Numbered from the stretch's first letter, positions 40,225 to 51,035 are shown. The stretch is 64,000 nt of DNA from Tritrichomonas musculus (GCA_039105265.1 JAPFFF010000016.1:868001-932000); one strand, 5' to 3'. The notes: generated from the letters alone by a model not told the origin. A program made the numbers and translations.

Positions 40225-42407
40225 ATGGAAAGTGAAATCCATGAATATATTGACTTAATGAAGCAAGTTAATTACATTCTTTTGCAATATATCGATGAAA
40301 ATGAGTCTCAAGATTATTTATTATCTTTAAAACAAATTATCGAAGAACATAATATTTCAGAGAATAAAGAAAAATTGGGCGATTTTCTTCGTTTAATACT
40401 AATTATTACAAATAATCATAATCGAAATTCCAATTTTTTCAATAAAATTGAAAAAATATTATTTTTATTAAAAGACAAAATCAAGAAAATCTTTCCAAAT
40501 GATGAAATTTTTGATATTTTCAAAAGTAATAAGCAAATAGTTTTGTTTCTCATTGAAAATGAGCTCATTACCATAAATGATGATATAATTCATTCAATGA
40601 TTTTCAGCAATGTTAATTATTTTTATTATTTTTTCAATAAGACTGAATCTTTTTTAAATGATGAGAGACGAAATATTACAAAATTATCACTTTTAAATAT
40701 TGATCCAAAAATTTTCCAGAGTTTTCAGTTAAAACAAAAAGATGGTGTCAATGATGACTATGTATGCACTCTTATTCGTGAAGATTCAATTGAAGAATTT
40801 GTATCATATTTTAATATGTCGAATTTACCACTTTCAGCAACGGTCAAACAGTCAATTTTTGAAACAAATCCACTTTTATGTGAAAAAAGTGCCACATTAA
40901 TTGAATATTCAGCTTTTTATGGTTCAATTCAAATTTTCAATTTTATGAAAATGAATGGAGTTGAATTGAGTCCGTCATTGTGGATTTATGCAATTCACAG
41001 CAGAAATCCAGAAATGATTCATCTTCTTGAAGAACTTCATGTCAAACCTGAAGACAAAACTTATCAAAGCTGCCTTAAAGAAGCAATCAAATGTCATCAC
41101 AATGAAATTGCAAATTATATTCAAGATAATTTGTTAACAAATTATAATGAAAAAAATATTGTTTCATATTGTTTCAAATTTCATAATTTTGCCACTTTTC
41201 CTAACAATTATGACAGCAACTCCTTCTTTTATTATTTTTGCAAATTCAATTACCTAAAACTTGTTAAAATTTTTATGAAATATGAAGAAATAGATTTAAA
41301 TAGTGTTTTTATTTTCAAGAAATAGATTTAATAAAGTTTTTAAATCAATAATTTTTTTTCATAAAATTAAGAAACAAAATCAAAAAAAAGATGAAATTAC
41401 ATCATTATTATCATTTGTTATGTTTAAATTTTGTGATTTTTTTTTATCTTTCAGCTTTACAACTTGCATCAGAAAGTAATTCAGTTGATATTGTTAATTT
41501 CATATTAGAACAGCCTAATACTAAAATCGATACACTTTGTTTCAACGGTGCCTTTGTCACAAATTTGATCATTCCTCCATCAGTTACAGATATTTATTGT
41601 AGAGCATTTATTATGTGCAAAAATTTGATTGGAGTGACATTTAACCCATCAATAACAAAAATAAGAGAATCAACTTTTGGATATTGTTCATCATTGAAAA
41701 GAATTAAAATTGAGTCACCAATACAAGAGATTAAGAAAGGTTGTTTCGAACACTGTTTATCACTTGTTGATATAACATTACCAACAACTCTTGTCTCAAT
41801 TGGAGAAGTAGCTTTTCATAATTGTGCATCACTCACAGAAATAACATTACCTCCTAATTTGAAATCAATTGGCATGGTAGCATTTAGCGATTGCTTTTCA
41901 TTACAGAAAATTGTTATTCCTCCATGCATAACTTCTATTGAAGAAAATCTTTTTGGTCGATGTTTTGCACTAGTAGATGTAACGATACCTTCTTCAGTGA
42001 CAACAATTTGTTCATATGCTTTTTATCATTGTCGTTCACTCAAAAACATTGTAATTCCTTCTTCTGTAACAGAAATTGGTTCATACGCTTTTGACAACTG
42101 CAGTTCACTTGAAAGCATTACAATTCCTTCTTCTGCAAATATTATCAAAACCCATGCTTTTGATTCTTGCTTATCTTTACAACAAGTGTCATTTGAAAAT
42201 CCTTCTTCTTTATCTGTAATTGGCTCCTATTCATTTAACAATTGCACTTTATTGAATCATTTATCAATTCCTCTTACAGTTACTAAAATAGAAGAAAATG
42301 CTTTTAAAAAGTGTCCATCACTTGCGGATTATTCATTTCCTCGAAATATAGACTTAGAATACATCGGTTTAGAAAATGTTCCACAAAAAAAATGCTTTAT
42401 TTCATAA
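40225..42407 (+). CDS. Ankyrin (DUF3447-like) plus TpLRR gene, split by 152-bp insert or intron
   Basis: Two open parts form one gene homologous to the one at 8631. Part one (40225-41325) is the ankyrin domain: MESEIHEYIDLMKQ, LIEYSAFYGSIQIFNFM, IKCHHNEIANYIQDN, ending ...YEEIDLNSVFIFKK. Part two becomes homologous at ALQLASESNSVDIVNFIL (from ~41455), the next ankyrin unit, then about ten TpLRRs (LKSIGMVAFSDCFSLQKIVI). If bases 41303-41454 (GTGTTTTTAT...ATCTTTCAG) were removed, the frame would read through as ...DLNTLQLAS. The ends are GT/AG but lack the GTATGT-type donor and ACTAAC-type branch known for T. vaginalis introns. A 25-bp imperfect direct repeat (GAAATAGATTTAA...) lies at 41287 and 41317. 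Either an unusual intron or a disrupting insertion; both stay open. Confidence 0.7.
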
Positions 42408-42574
42408 AAATCATAATTGAATTTTTGTTCAATCATATATCTTAAACTTTTTTTCATAGTCAACAGATTGCGTTTTTATTGATTTTAAATGATGATTAAT
42501 ATTACAAGTGCTCTTGTTCATATATTGAGTCAATGTTTTTGTTCAACATTATGCGGAATATGAAAATATAAAAT

Positions 42575-43088
42575 AATCTCTATTGAAGACAATTACTTTT
42601 AAAAACTGTAATATTGAGGCACCAACATTTGCAGAAGATTCTGAAGTTGAAGCCGTTTTACAATTTATCGTTTTTTAGGTGAAAGTGCGAATGCCAAAAT
42701 TTTATTATTGTCATCAGTTCATGATGTAGACAGTTCAAAAGGCAAAGCTTTAAGAGACGGTTGTTCTTTAGTTGAAAAATTGATTCTTAATGATGACATT
42801 TTACCAACAGCAATTGAATTAGTTGTTAATAAAACTAACCATTTATCTCAAGGTGGTGATGTATATTTTGAAGAAGTAGAACCTGGTGATCCAAAAATGA
42901 ATAAAATGATTCTTATTCATGCTTTATTAATTGAGATAAAATTCTCTATTTCATTAGAAATGGAGAATCTAAGTAGAACAGATGGAGATAATAAAAAAAT
43001 GCATAAATTAAAGTATTGTATAAAAGATCAGAATTGTCTCAGTTTAATACTTTTAAATTCAAAATTCAATTTAAAACAAAAAAATTGA
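42575..43088 (+). pseudogene. Fragment of a larger gene, unknown family
   Basis: Coding-looking text begins TITFKNCNIEAPTFAEDSE, ending VLQFI, then continues in another frame as FLGESANAKILLLSSVHDVD, CSLVEKLILNDDILPTAIEL and GGDVYFEEVEPGDPKMNKM before a Lys/Asn-rich tail of low quality. There is no start codon, and the frame shifts near 42670. The residue pattern is much more ordered than nearby sequence, so it probably derives from a real protein, but I do not recognise it. It sits between an ankyrin-TpLRR gene and a dead kinase-Sel1 gene. Confidence 0.5.
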
Positions 43089-43182
43089 AATATCAAAAAA
43101 GAAAAAGAAGAATTTTTTATTTCATTTATCTATTAATGTTTATTGACTTTATAAAGTCAGAAAATATCAATGTGCATGCACT

Positions 43183-45370
43183 TCAATAACACAAACCTCG
43201 TCTTTTGGTTAACATATGTGCATGCATGGCCATTGCATCAATGCCTCCTTTATCAGATGCCATTTTGAAGTATCTGCTGGCTTCCGTTTCATTAATTGGA
43301 ACGCTAATTCCTTTATATAGCATCACACCGTAAGCATACATAGCCTTCGCGTGTCCCTTATCCGCTGCCATTTTGAAGTATCTTCCTGCTTCTGTTTCAT
43401 CAACAGCAGTAACTTTTCCTTCAAACAATATCAAAGCATAATTAAACATAGATTATATTTGTCCTTTGTCAGCAGCCATCTTGAAGTATTTGACGGCTCC
43501 TTCATCATTACATAGAAAACTTCGTCCTTCAGATAATTTACCATGGCTCTTATGTCTCCTTTGTCTGCTACCGTCTTGTAGTATCTGTTGGCTTCTCTTT
43601 GGTTAACGGGTGTGTCTCGTCCTTTATACAGCATATAACCATAAGCAAACATTGCATCAGTGTAACCTTTTTCTGCTGACATCTTGATGTATTTGATGGC
43701 TTCTTTTTCTTTTAACAAAGAAACCCATCCTTTGTATATTAGCAAGCCATAAACAAACATAGCCTTTATGTGACCTTTATCTGCTGCCTTCTTGAAGTAT
43801 CTGATGGATTCTTCTTCATTAGATGGAATACCAAGTCCTTTGTATATCATTAAAGCATAATTAAAAATGGCATTTATTTGACCTTTATCTGCCATCTTGT
43901 AATATCTACAGGCTTCTTTTTCATTAACTGGAACGCCTCGTCCATCAGAGAGCATATTTCCATAAGCAAGCACTGCATCAATATATCCTTTATCTGCTGC
44001 CATTTTGTAGTATTTACTGGCTTCTTTTTCATCAGTTGGAGCTCCTTGTCCACCTTCAAGCATTGAACTGTATTTAAACATGGATTCAATATGTCCTTTA
44101 TCTGCAGCCATTTTGTAGTATCTACTGGCTTCTTCTTCATTAACTGGAACACCTCATCCTTCACGTAACATCACACCATAATTAAACATGACAGCTATTT
44201 GGCCTTTATCTGCTGCCATTTTGTAATACTTGCTGGCTTCTTTTTCATTAACTGGGACTCCTCGTCCATGAGAGAGCATAAAACCGTAATAAAGCATTGC
44301 ATCAACATGACCCTTATCCGCAGCCATTTTGTAGTATCTGCTGGCTTCTTTTTTTCAGTTGGAACTCCTCATCCATCTTCTAGCATTGTACCATATTTAA
44401 ACATGGCTTCAACATGTCCTTTATCTGCTGCCATTTTGCTGTAACGACTGGCTTCTTTCACATCAGCAGGGACTCCTTTTCCATAGTAAAACTTTTGAAA
44501 ATTATTCCAGAGATTTTCTGCAGTTTTGCTTTGTGTCTGAACATTTGTTTTGTCCCTGATTAACTCTGATTTGTAGGTTGTTTCATAGGCAGAAATATAG
44601 TTCACGTACTTGATGTACTCGTCCTTATCAATCTCGTCTGTGATGAAGCCAGGATTGCTTTTGAGATACCTCACAATTTCATCGAAAGTAGGACGATGGT
44701 CCTACATTTTTCAATAAGGCTTCTTTAAGCAGCAGGGATGGATGAGCCAATTTCTGGACGCTTCCCATTTGATACATCCATAATGATCCTTATCTGGGAA
44801 TGGTTTTTAAACGGTCGCTCGGTTGTCAAAATTTCGTATACAATCATTGAAAATGAGTAAACATCACTTTCCTTAGTGAATTTCAAATCACTGAAAATCT
44901 CTGGTGGAGTGTATATTAATTTTTCGTTTGAAGATTTCAATATGCTGTCTTGATAATTAAAATTTGAAAAACCGAAATCTGTAATTTTTGGATTTAAATT
45001 CGTGTCAAAAAGAATGTTTTCTGGTTTTAGGTTTCCGTGTATGATGTTGTGGGCGTGTAAATAGGACATTGCAAAAGCGATTCCCAATATAATAATGAGT
45101 TTTTTTTAGCGTTATATTTGGGGTTGTAAAGACCTCGGCGTTCTTGTTCGATAAGATTATTTAGAGATCCATTAGCCATATATTCTGTAATTAATACTGG
45201 TTTGGAATTTTCTTTAAAATCTTTTGGACTAAAACCAATTAACTTAATAATCGAGGGATGATATAATTGGTAAACAATGTTAAATTTTTTATAAGGTTTT
45301 GTGTAATAGCTTTTGGGTTCTTTTCTTTGTCCAACGATTTAAGATTGATTTTAGCTGCATAAATCGTATT
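43183..45370 (-). pseudogene. Dead protein kinase plus Sel1-repeat gene
   Basis: On the minus strand the order is kinase N-lobe pieces (YAAKINLKSLDKE, LYHPSIIKLIGFSPKDFKEN, PVLITEYMANGSLNNLIEQ), C-lobe (MSYLHAHNIIHGNLKPENIL, ITDFGFSNF, YTPPEIFSD, SDVYSFSMIVYEILT), a linker (TFDEIVRYLKSNPGFITDEI appears as broken pieces) and about eleven Sel1 units (EASRYYKMAADKGHVEAM). This is a TKL-like trichomonad kinase-Sel1 design. HRD reads HGN, which removes the catalytic Asp. Frames change around 45110, 45240 and 44700, a stop follows the kinase at 44725, and two Sel1 units carry TGA at the same place (DG*GVP, EG*GVP). Another shift lies near 43520. A multi-break pseudogene. Confidence 0.88.
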
Positions 45371-45494
45371 TTTTCTTTTCTCTCAAAATTAAATATTCAA
45401 AATTCAATTTGGTTCAAAATTCAATATTATAAAATTTTATATCATAAAACTTTTTGAATTAAAAAAGTGTAATTTTTCCAAACTTGGATTAAAC

Positions 45495-45500
45495 TCATAA
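45495..45500 (+). promoter_or_regulatory. Initiator (Inr)-like motif
   Basis: TCATAA lies just before AAATG of the BspA-like coiled-coil gene. It fits TCA(+1)Py(T/A) and would give a leader of only about six bases. Confidence 0.5.
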
Positions 45501-45502
45501 AA

Positions 45503-48500
45503 ATGAGCTCGTTTTTACCTTCAATTGAAGAATTCAATCAACTTCCAGTTGAGAGTCAACAATCGATCATTTCAAGATTTCTAGCAAATAACACAAGTGG
45601 AGAAGAAAAAGCAAAATTAACAAAATTTCAAATTTTTTTGGAGTATTTGAATAAAAATAATGATCAAAGGGGTGAGCATCTTTTTTCGATTGTCTGCCAA
45701 AACAAGGAAAGGAGTCTTGAAAAAGTGATCTTCCAAATTAATGAAATTGAATTATCTCATCAAGCAATAGAAATGTTATACAATAAAAGTCAATTAATTT
45801 CAACAGAATTTGAAAATCTTTTGAGCGACTTTGAATCAGTTTCACTTGAGATTAAATATCCATCCTCGTTATTTAATAACATCTACTCTCAATCAGTCGA
45901 CCTGAAGAGAAAGACTATAATTTCTAAGCCACCAAGAATCATCATTTCAATTTTTATTACTGGAATCACAGAAACAGACGAGAAATTCATAGGCGATAAA
46001 AATGTTGGAATTATACGAATTGATAGTACAGTTCAAATAATCAGAGGATGGCTTTTTCAAGGATCATTCACAGGATGCTCATCATTAACACAAATCATAA
46101 TTCCTTCTTCTGTAACTGAAATTGAAAATAGTACATTTAATGGATGTTCATCATTAACACAAATCACAATTCCTTCTTCTGTAGCTTCAATTGGAGATTT
46201 TGCTTTCAATGAATGTTCATCATTAACAGAAATTACAATTCCTTCTTCTGTAACTTCAATTGAAAGGCATGCTTTTTCAATATGTTCATCATTAACAAAA
46301 ATCACAATTCCTTCTTCTGTAACTGAAATTGGTGATTTTGCTTTTTCAAGATGTTCATCATTAATACAAATCACAATTCCTTCTTCTGTAACTTCAATTG
46401 GAGATTTTGCTTTTTCAGGATGTTCATCATTAATACAAATCACAATTCCTTCTTCTATAACTTCAATTGGAGATGGCATATTTAATGAATGTTACAAATT
46501 AGACAACATTATTATAATTCAGCTTCTGGAAAAGAGAATTGAGTATTTTGAAGACAAATTTCTAATTTTCAAAACTAGACAAGAAAGTGAATTTTTTAAT
46601 AAAATTGTTTGTGTGAAACGGACCTTAAATATAGCATATATCCCAACATTTATTGAAATAATTGGAAGTTATGCTTTTTCAAGATGTTCATCATTAACAC
46701 AAATCACAATTCCTTCTTCTGTAACTTCAATTGGAAGTCATGCTTTTTCAGGATGTTCATCATTAACACAAATCACAATTCCTTCTTCTGTAACTTCAAT
46801 TGGAAGTTGTGCTTTTTCAAGATGTTCATCATTAACACAAATTACAATTCCTTCTTCTGTAACTTCAATTGGAAATTTTTATTTTAAAGGATGTTCTTTT
46901 TTGAAAGAAATTGCAATTCCTTCTTCTGTAACATCAATTAACAATTATGCCTTCTATGGATGCTCATCACTAGCACAAATCACAATTCCTTCTTCTATAA
47001 CTTCAATTGGAGAATTTGCTTTCTATGATTGCTCATCATTAACTCAAATCACAATTCCTTCTTCTGTAACTTCAATTGGAGAATTTGCTTTCCATGATTG
47101 CTCGTCATTAACTCAAATCACAATTCCTTCTTCTGTAACTGAAATTGGTGCTTTGGCTTTTTCAGGATGCTCATCATTAACAGAAATCGCAATTCCTTCT
47201 TCTATAACTTCAATTGGAAATAGCATATTTAATGAATGTTACAAATTAGACAACATTATTATAATTCAGCTTCTGGAAAAGAGAATCGAGTATTTTGAAG
47301 ACAAATTTCTAATTTTCAAAACTAGACCAGAAAGTGAATTTTTTAATAAAATTGTTTGTGTGAAACGGACCTTAAATATAGCAAATATCCCAACATTTAT
47401 TGAAATAATTGGAGGATCTGCTTTCGATGGATGTTCATCATTAACACAAATTACAATTCCTTCTTCTGTAACTTCAATTGGATATTATGCTTTTTCAAGA
47501 TGTTCATCATTAACACAAATTACAATTCCTTCTTCTGTAACTTCAATTGGATATTTTGCTTTCAATGAATGTTCATCATTAACACAAATTACAATTCCTT
47601 CTTCTGTAACAGAAATTGGAAAAAATGCTTTTTCAAGATGTTCATCATTAACACAAATCATAATTCCATCATCTGTAACTTCAATTGGAGATTTTGCTTT
47701 CAATGAATGTTCATCATTAACAGAAATCACAATTCCTTCTTCTGTAACAGAAATTGGAAAAAATGCTTTTTCAGGATGTTCATCATTAACACAAATCGTA
47801 ATTCCATCATCTGTAACTTCAATTGGAGATCGTGTTTTCAATGAATTTCCAATCCCATCTCATATAATAAGAAAACTTTTAAAAATTAATTCAAATACAC
47901 AAATTAATGATCCATATTCTCTGTTTTTGAATGCACTTATGAATGTTGCTTCTCTTTCTTTTGAAATTGGTTATATTAATCAGGCTTCTGCCCCTTTAAT
48001 TTTCAGAAAAGCCATAAATGATATATTATCAATAGCAGTATCTATAAATTACGATATTGATGAAGATAAATCAAATGTTTTCAGTCAAAAAAGTGAACAT
48101 CAAAATCATCAAGAAGATCTTGAAAATAAAATACAAACCCAAGAAAAAGAACTTCAACCTCAGAAAAAAGAATTCGAAAATCAGAAAAAAGAATTCGAAA
48201 ATCAGAAAAAAGAATTCGAAAGGCAGAAAAAAGAATTCGAAAGGCAGAAAAAAGAATTCGAAAATCAGAAAAAAGAATTCGAAAGACATCAAAAAGAAAT
48301 TGAAAATCAGAAAAAAGAATTCGAAAGACATAAAAAAGAATTCGAAACCCAAATGGCCCAAATGAAATTGATGTTTGAGCAAATGATAAAGCAACAGGAT
48401 GAATTTACCAAACGTAAAGAAGAATTAGTAAAGAAAACTTATGAAATGGAAAAACAAAAAAATGAAATGATAGAACAACATAAAAAGCAAATGGAAGAAA

Positions 48501-48559
48501 AAGATAAAGAAATTCAAAGATTAAAGGAAGAGCTTAAAATGATTAAAAACCAATCATAA
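45503..48559 (+). CDS. BspA-like LRR protein with C-terminal coiled coil (1018 aa)
   Basis: A ~170-residue helical N-terminal domain (MSSFLPSIEEFNQLPVESQQ...) is followed by about 25 TpLRR units of the form SSLTQITIPSSVTSIGDFAF. A non-LRR insert (CYKLDNIIIIQLLEKRIEYF... to ...LNIAYIPTFIEIIG) appears twice, 747 bp apart, marking a duplicated block. A ~60-residue helical bridge leads into a ~150-residue coiled coil made of QKKEFEN/QKKEFER heptads and a more varied QKNEMIEQHKKQMEEKDKEI end. There is no signal peptide or membrane anchor. The coiled coil points to oligomerisation or cytoskeletal binding (inference). The repeats are very uniform at DNA level. The gene faces the related minus-strand LRR gene tail to tail, 286 bp away. 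Confidence 0.92.
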   Translation: MSSFLPSIEEFNQLPVESQQSIISRFLANNTSGEEKAKLTKFQIFLEYLNKNNDQRGEHLFSIVCQNKERSLEKVIFQINEIELSHQAIEMLYNKSQLISTEFENLLSDFESVSLEIKYPSSLFNNIYSQSVDLKRKTIISKPPRIIISIFITGITETDEKFIGDKNVGIIRIDSTVQIIRGWLFQGSFTGCSSLTQIIIPSSVTEIENSTFNGCSSLTQITIPSSVASIGDFAFNECSSLTEITIPSSVTSIERHAFSICSSLTKITIPSSVTEIGDFAFSRCSSLIQITIPSSVTSIGDFAFSGCSSLIQITIPSSITSIGDGIFNECYKLDNIIIIQLLEKRIEYFEDKFLIFKTRQESEFFNKIVCVKRTLNIAYIPTFIEIIGSYAFSRCSSLTQITIPSSVTSIGSHAFSGCSSLTQITIPSSVTSIGSCAFSRCSSLTQITIPSSVTSIGNFYFKGCSFLKEIAIPSSVTSINNYAFYGCSSLAQITIPSSITSIGEFAFYDCSSLTQITIPSSVTSIGEFAFHDCSSLTQITIPSSVTEIGALAFSGCSSLTEIAIPSSITSIGNSIFNECYKLDNIIIIQLLEKRIEYFEDKFLIFKTRPESEFFNKIVCVKRTLNIANIPTFIEIIGGSAFDGCSSLTQITIPSSVTSIGYYAFSRCSSLTQITIPSSVTSIGYFAFNECSSLTQITIPSSVTEIGKNAFSRCSSLTQIIIPSSVTSIGDFAFNECSSLTEITIPSSVTEIGKNAFSGCSSLTQIVIPSSVTSIGDRVFNEFPIPSHIIRKLLKINSNTQINDPYSLFLNALMNVASLSFEIGYINQASAPLIFRKAINDILSIAVSINYDIDEDKSNVFSQKSEHQNHQEDLENKIQTQEKELQPQKKEFENQKKEFENQKKEFERQKKEFERQKKEFENQKKEFERHQKEIENQKKEFERHKKEFETQMAQMKLMFEQMIKQQDEFTKRKEELVKKTYEMEKQKNEMIEQHKKQMEEKDKEIQRLKEELKMIKNQS
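46481..47420 (+). repeat. Internal 747-bp duplication in the BspA-like gene
   Basis: The ~200-bp segment starting TTTAATGAATGTTACAAATT occurs at 46481 and again at 47228, almost unchanged (differences include AGACAAGAA versus AGACCAGAA). A 249-residue block of the protein was therefore duplicated in frame. Confidence 0.92.
48162..48350 (+). repeat. 21-bp repeats coding coiled-coil heptads
   Basis: About nine tandem copies of a 21-bp unit such as CAGAAAAAAGAATTCGAAAA, each coding one heptad (QKKEFEN or QKKEFER). The repeat length equals one coiled-coil period, so gain or loss of copies keeps both frame and coil register. Confidence 0.93.
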
Positions 48560-48845
48560 TTCTTTTTCAATCACTAAATAAATCAATCACTTATTATTTT
48601 CTATTTCCATTTTTTATTCAAATGATTTTTTAGGATATATTTCAAATATTTCAAATATTAATAATGTTTTCTTCTATTGATTTTTTTTATTTAGTAAATT
48701 TGTCAAACGTATTCTGATATGAATAAAAAATTTTCCTTAAATATAATTTTCCTTTATTCATTATTGTGTCTCTTTATAATGTTTTCAAATGATTAAATAT
48801 AAAAAGAAAAATAAATGAAAAAAAAAAAATATTTTTATTTATTAA

Positions 48846-50580
48846 TTAATATGTAGTAACTTTTGCTGTTGATGGTATTGAGAGATTTCTTAGATCAATA
48901 AATGATGGAATAGATATTTGTGTTAATGATGAACATCCAGAAAAAAGATAATTTCCAATTGAAGTTACAGATAATGGAATTGATATTTGAGTTAATGATG
49001 AGCATCTATAGAATGCATAATTTCCAATTGAAGTTACGGATGATGGTATTGATATTTGTGCTAATAATGAACATTCAGAGAAAGCATAATTTCCAATCGA
49101 AGTTACTGATGATGAAATTGTTACTTGTGTTAAAGATGAGCATCTATGGAAAGAATAATTTCCAATTGAAGTTACAGATGATGGAATTGTTACTTGTGTT
49201 AAAGATGAGCATCTATGGAAAGAATAATTTCCAATTGAAGTTACAGATGATGGAATTGTTACTTGTGTTAATGATGAGCATCTATTGAAAGAATAATTTC
49301 CAATTGAAGTCACAGATGATGGAATTGATATTTGTGTTAATGATGAACATCCATGGAAAGCATCAATTCCAATTGAAGTTACAGAAAAAGGAATTGATAT
49401 TAGTGTTAATAATGAACAATTTCTGAAAGCAGATTCTCCAATTGAAATTAGAGATGATGGAATTGATACTTGTTTTAATGATGAACATCCATCGAAAGTA
49501 TTTCTTCCAATTGAAGTTAGAGATGATAGAATTGTTACTTGTGTTAATGATGAACATCCAGAAAAAGCATAATTTCCAATTGAAGTAACAGATGATGGAA
49601 TTAATACTTGTTTTAATGATAAACATTCTCTGAAAGCAGAATTTCCAATTGAAGTTATAGATGATGGAATTGATATTTGTATTAATGATGAACATCCAGA
49701 AAACGCATAATGTCCAATTGAAGTTACAGATGATAGAATTAATACTTGTTTTAATGATGAACATTCAGAGAAAACATAATTTTCAATTGAAGTAACAGAT
49801 GATGGAATTGATATTTGTGTTAATGATGAGCATCCATCGAAAGAATGTTTTCCAATTGAAGTTACAGATGATGGGATTGATATTTGTGTTAATAATGAAC
49901 ATCTATAGAAAGAATAACTTCGAATTGAAGTTACAGATGATGGAATTAATACTTGTTTTAATAATGAACATTCAGAGAAAGCATTATCTCCAATTGAAGT
50001 TACAGATGATGGGATTGATATTTGTTTTAAATTGTTATTTCCTTTGAAAAAAGCATCGGATATTTTATTTTCTTTTAATAACAAAAAATAAATAACTTCA
50101 ACATCATTTGTGCTGGCTGCTTTTTGTAATGCTGTTTTATAAAAAAGTAAATATGAAACATTGAAAAAAATAGATGTTGATGAATGTTATAAAAATATTC
50201 AATATTTGAAATATTATAAAAATATTCATTTATCGAACTGAATTAAAATGTTTTATGAAGTTATCTTATTTAATTGTGATTGCAAAAATTAGTTCTTCAT
50301 CAAAATATTGGTGATTTGAAATAATTCTTATTTTGATTCCTAATTCTTTCTCTTTTAATAAAAGGTTGAAAAGTTCGTTATATTTATAGAAGTTCAAATA
50401 GAAGAATCCATGATCTTTGATGGTTTCTGTTTCAAAATAATAGTAATTATGATATTTTATGCAATTAGCTATAATCGCTTCTTTTTGTTCTAGATCTTTT
50501 TCTCCATGAAACAGAAAATTTTTTTGAATATAGTCAGCAAAATCATTGTGATGACATTTAATTGATTCAATTGAATCATG
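48846..50580 (-). pseudogene. Ankyrin plus TpLRR gene, 5'-truncated and split
   Basis: A 412-codon open part (48846-50084) holds ~17 TpLRRs (SSLTQISIPSSVTSIGNYAF). The frame continues upstream without an ATG as TALQKAASTNDVEVIYFLLL, the last ankyrin unit. After a ~130-190-bp break with stops (one TAA at 50266-50268), the ankyrin domain resumes: SIKCHHNDFADYIQKNFLFH, KYHNYYYFETETIKDHGFFY. Homology to the genes at 8631 and 40225 ends abruptly near 50580, so the first ~280 residues are missing. The split is at nearly the same place as in the gene at 40225, just before the TALQ/SALQ codons, and the sequence there reads AAAACAG. No GT donor in a suitable position was found. Most likely a decaying copy, though the LRR part remains clean. 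Confidence 0.7.
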
Positions 50581-50814
50581 TTAGGAACGCCTACATACAT
50601 TTTTATTCATCTATCTTTGACTTTTTTTTTAATGGCAAAATGTACGTTGGTGAAAAATAATAGTATCATTTTCTATTCATTATTTAATAAAAGTGTCTTT
50701 AGCTCAGTTTATTGATCTTTTTCTGCATAATTTCCAAATCAAAAACATTTATTAAAAAATTCTGTTAACAAATCTATTTTAAACAATCTTTTTAATATTT
50801 TATCTCTACATTTC

Positions 50815-51035
50815 TGTTTAATTCTCATCCTTTTCATTTATTCTCATTTTTTTCATCTATTTCATCCATTTTCATCTGTCTCATCCAATCTCGATTAATC
50901 TCATCATTCTCATCATATATCATCAATTTCATTTAATATCGTCTGATCTCATTTATCTCTTCAAATCTCATCTCTCTTTTTTCTCATTCAATCTCTTATA
51001 TTTCATCTAAGTTCATTTCTCTTTTTAAATCGATT
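50815..51035. repeat. Degenerate TCATCT simple-sequence region
   Basis: About 220 bp built of imperfect repeats of TCATC, TCATTT and TCTCATC, strongly pyrimidine-biased on the plus strand. No coding function is seen. It includes many TCAT words, so initiator-like motifs inside it are not informative. Confidence 0.8.

Noticed and set aside
48057-48394. Lys-rich and Phe-rich frames over the coiled-coil repeat
   Set aside because: Shadows of the 21-bp heptad repeat in other frames.
46057-49764. Open frames antisense or out of frame to the TpLRR arrays
   Set aside because: Repeat-driven shadows with the same period as the real genes, and no independent start or initiator.
50815-51035. Cluster of initiator promoters
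   Set aside because: The many TCAT words are part of a degenerate simple repeat.
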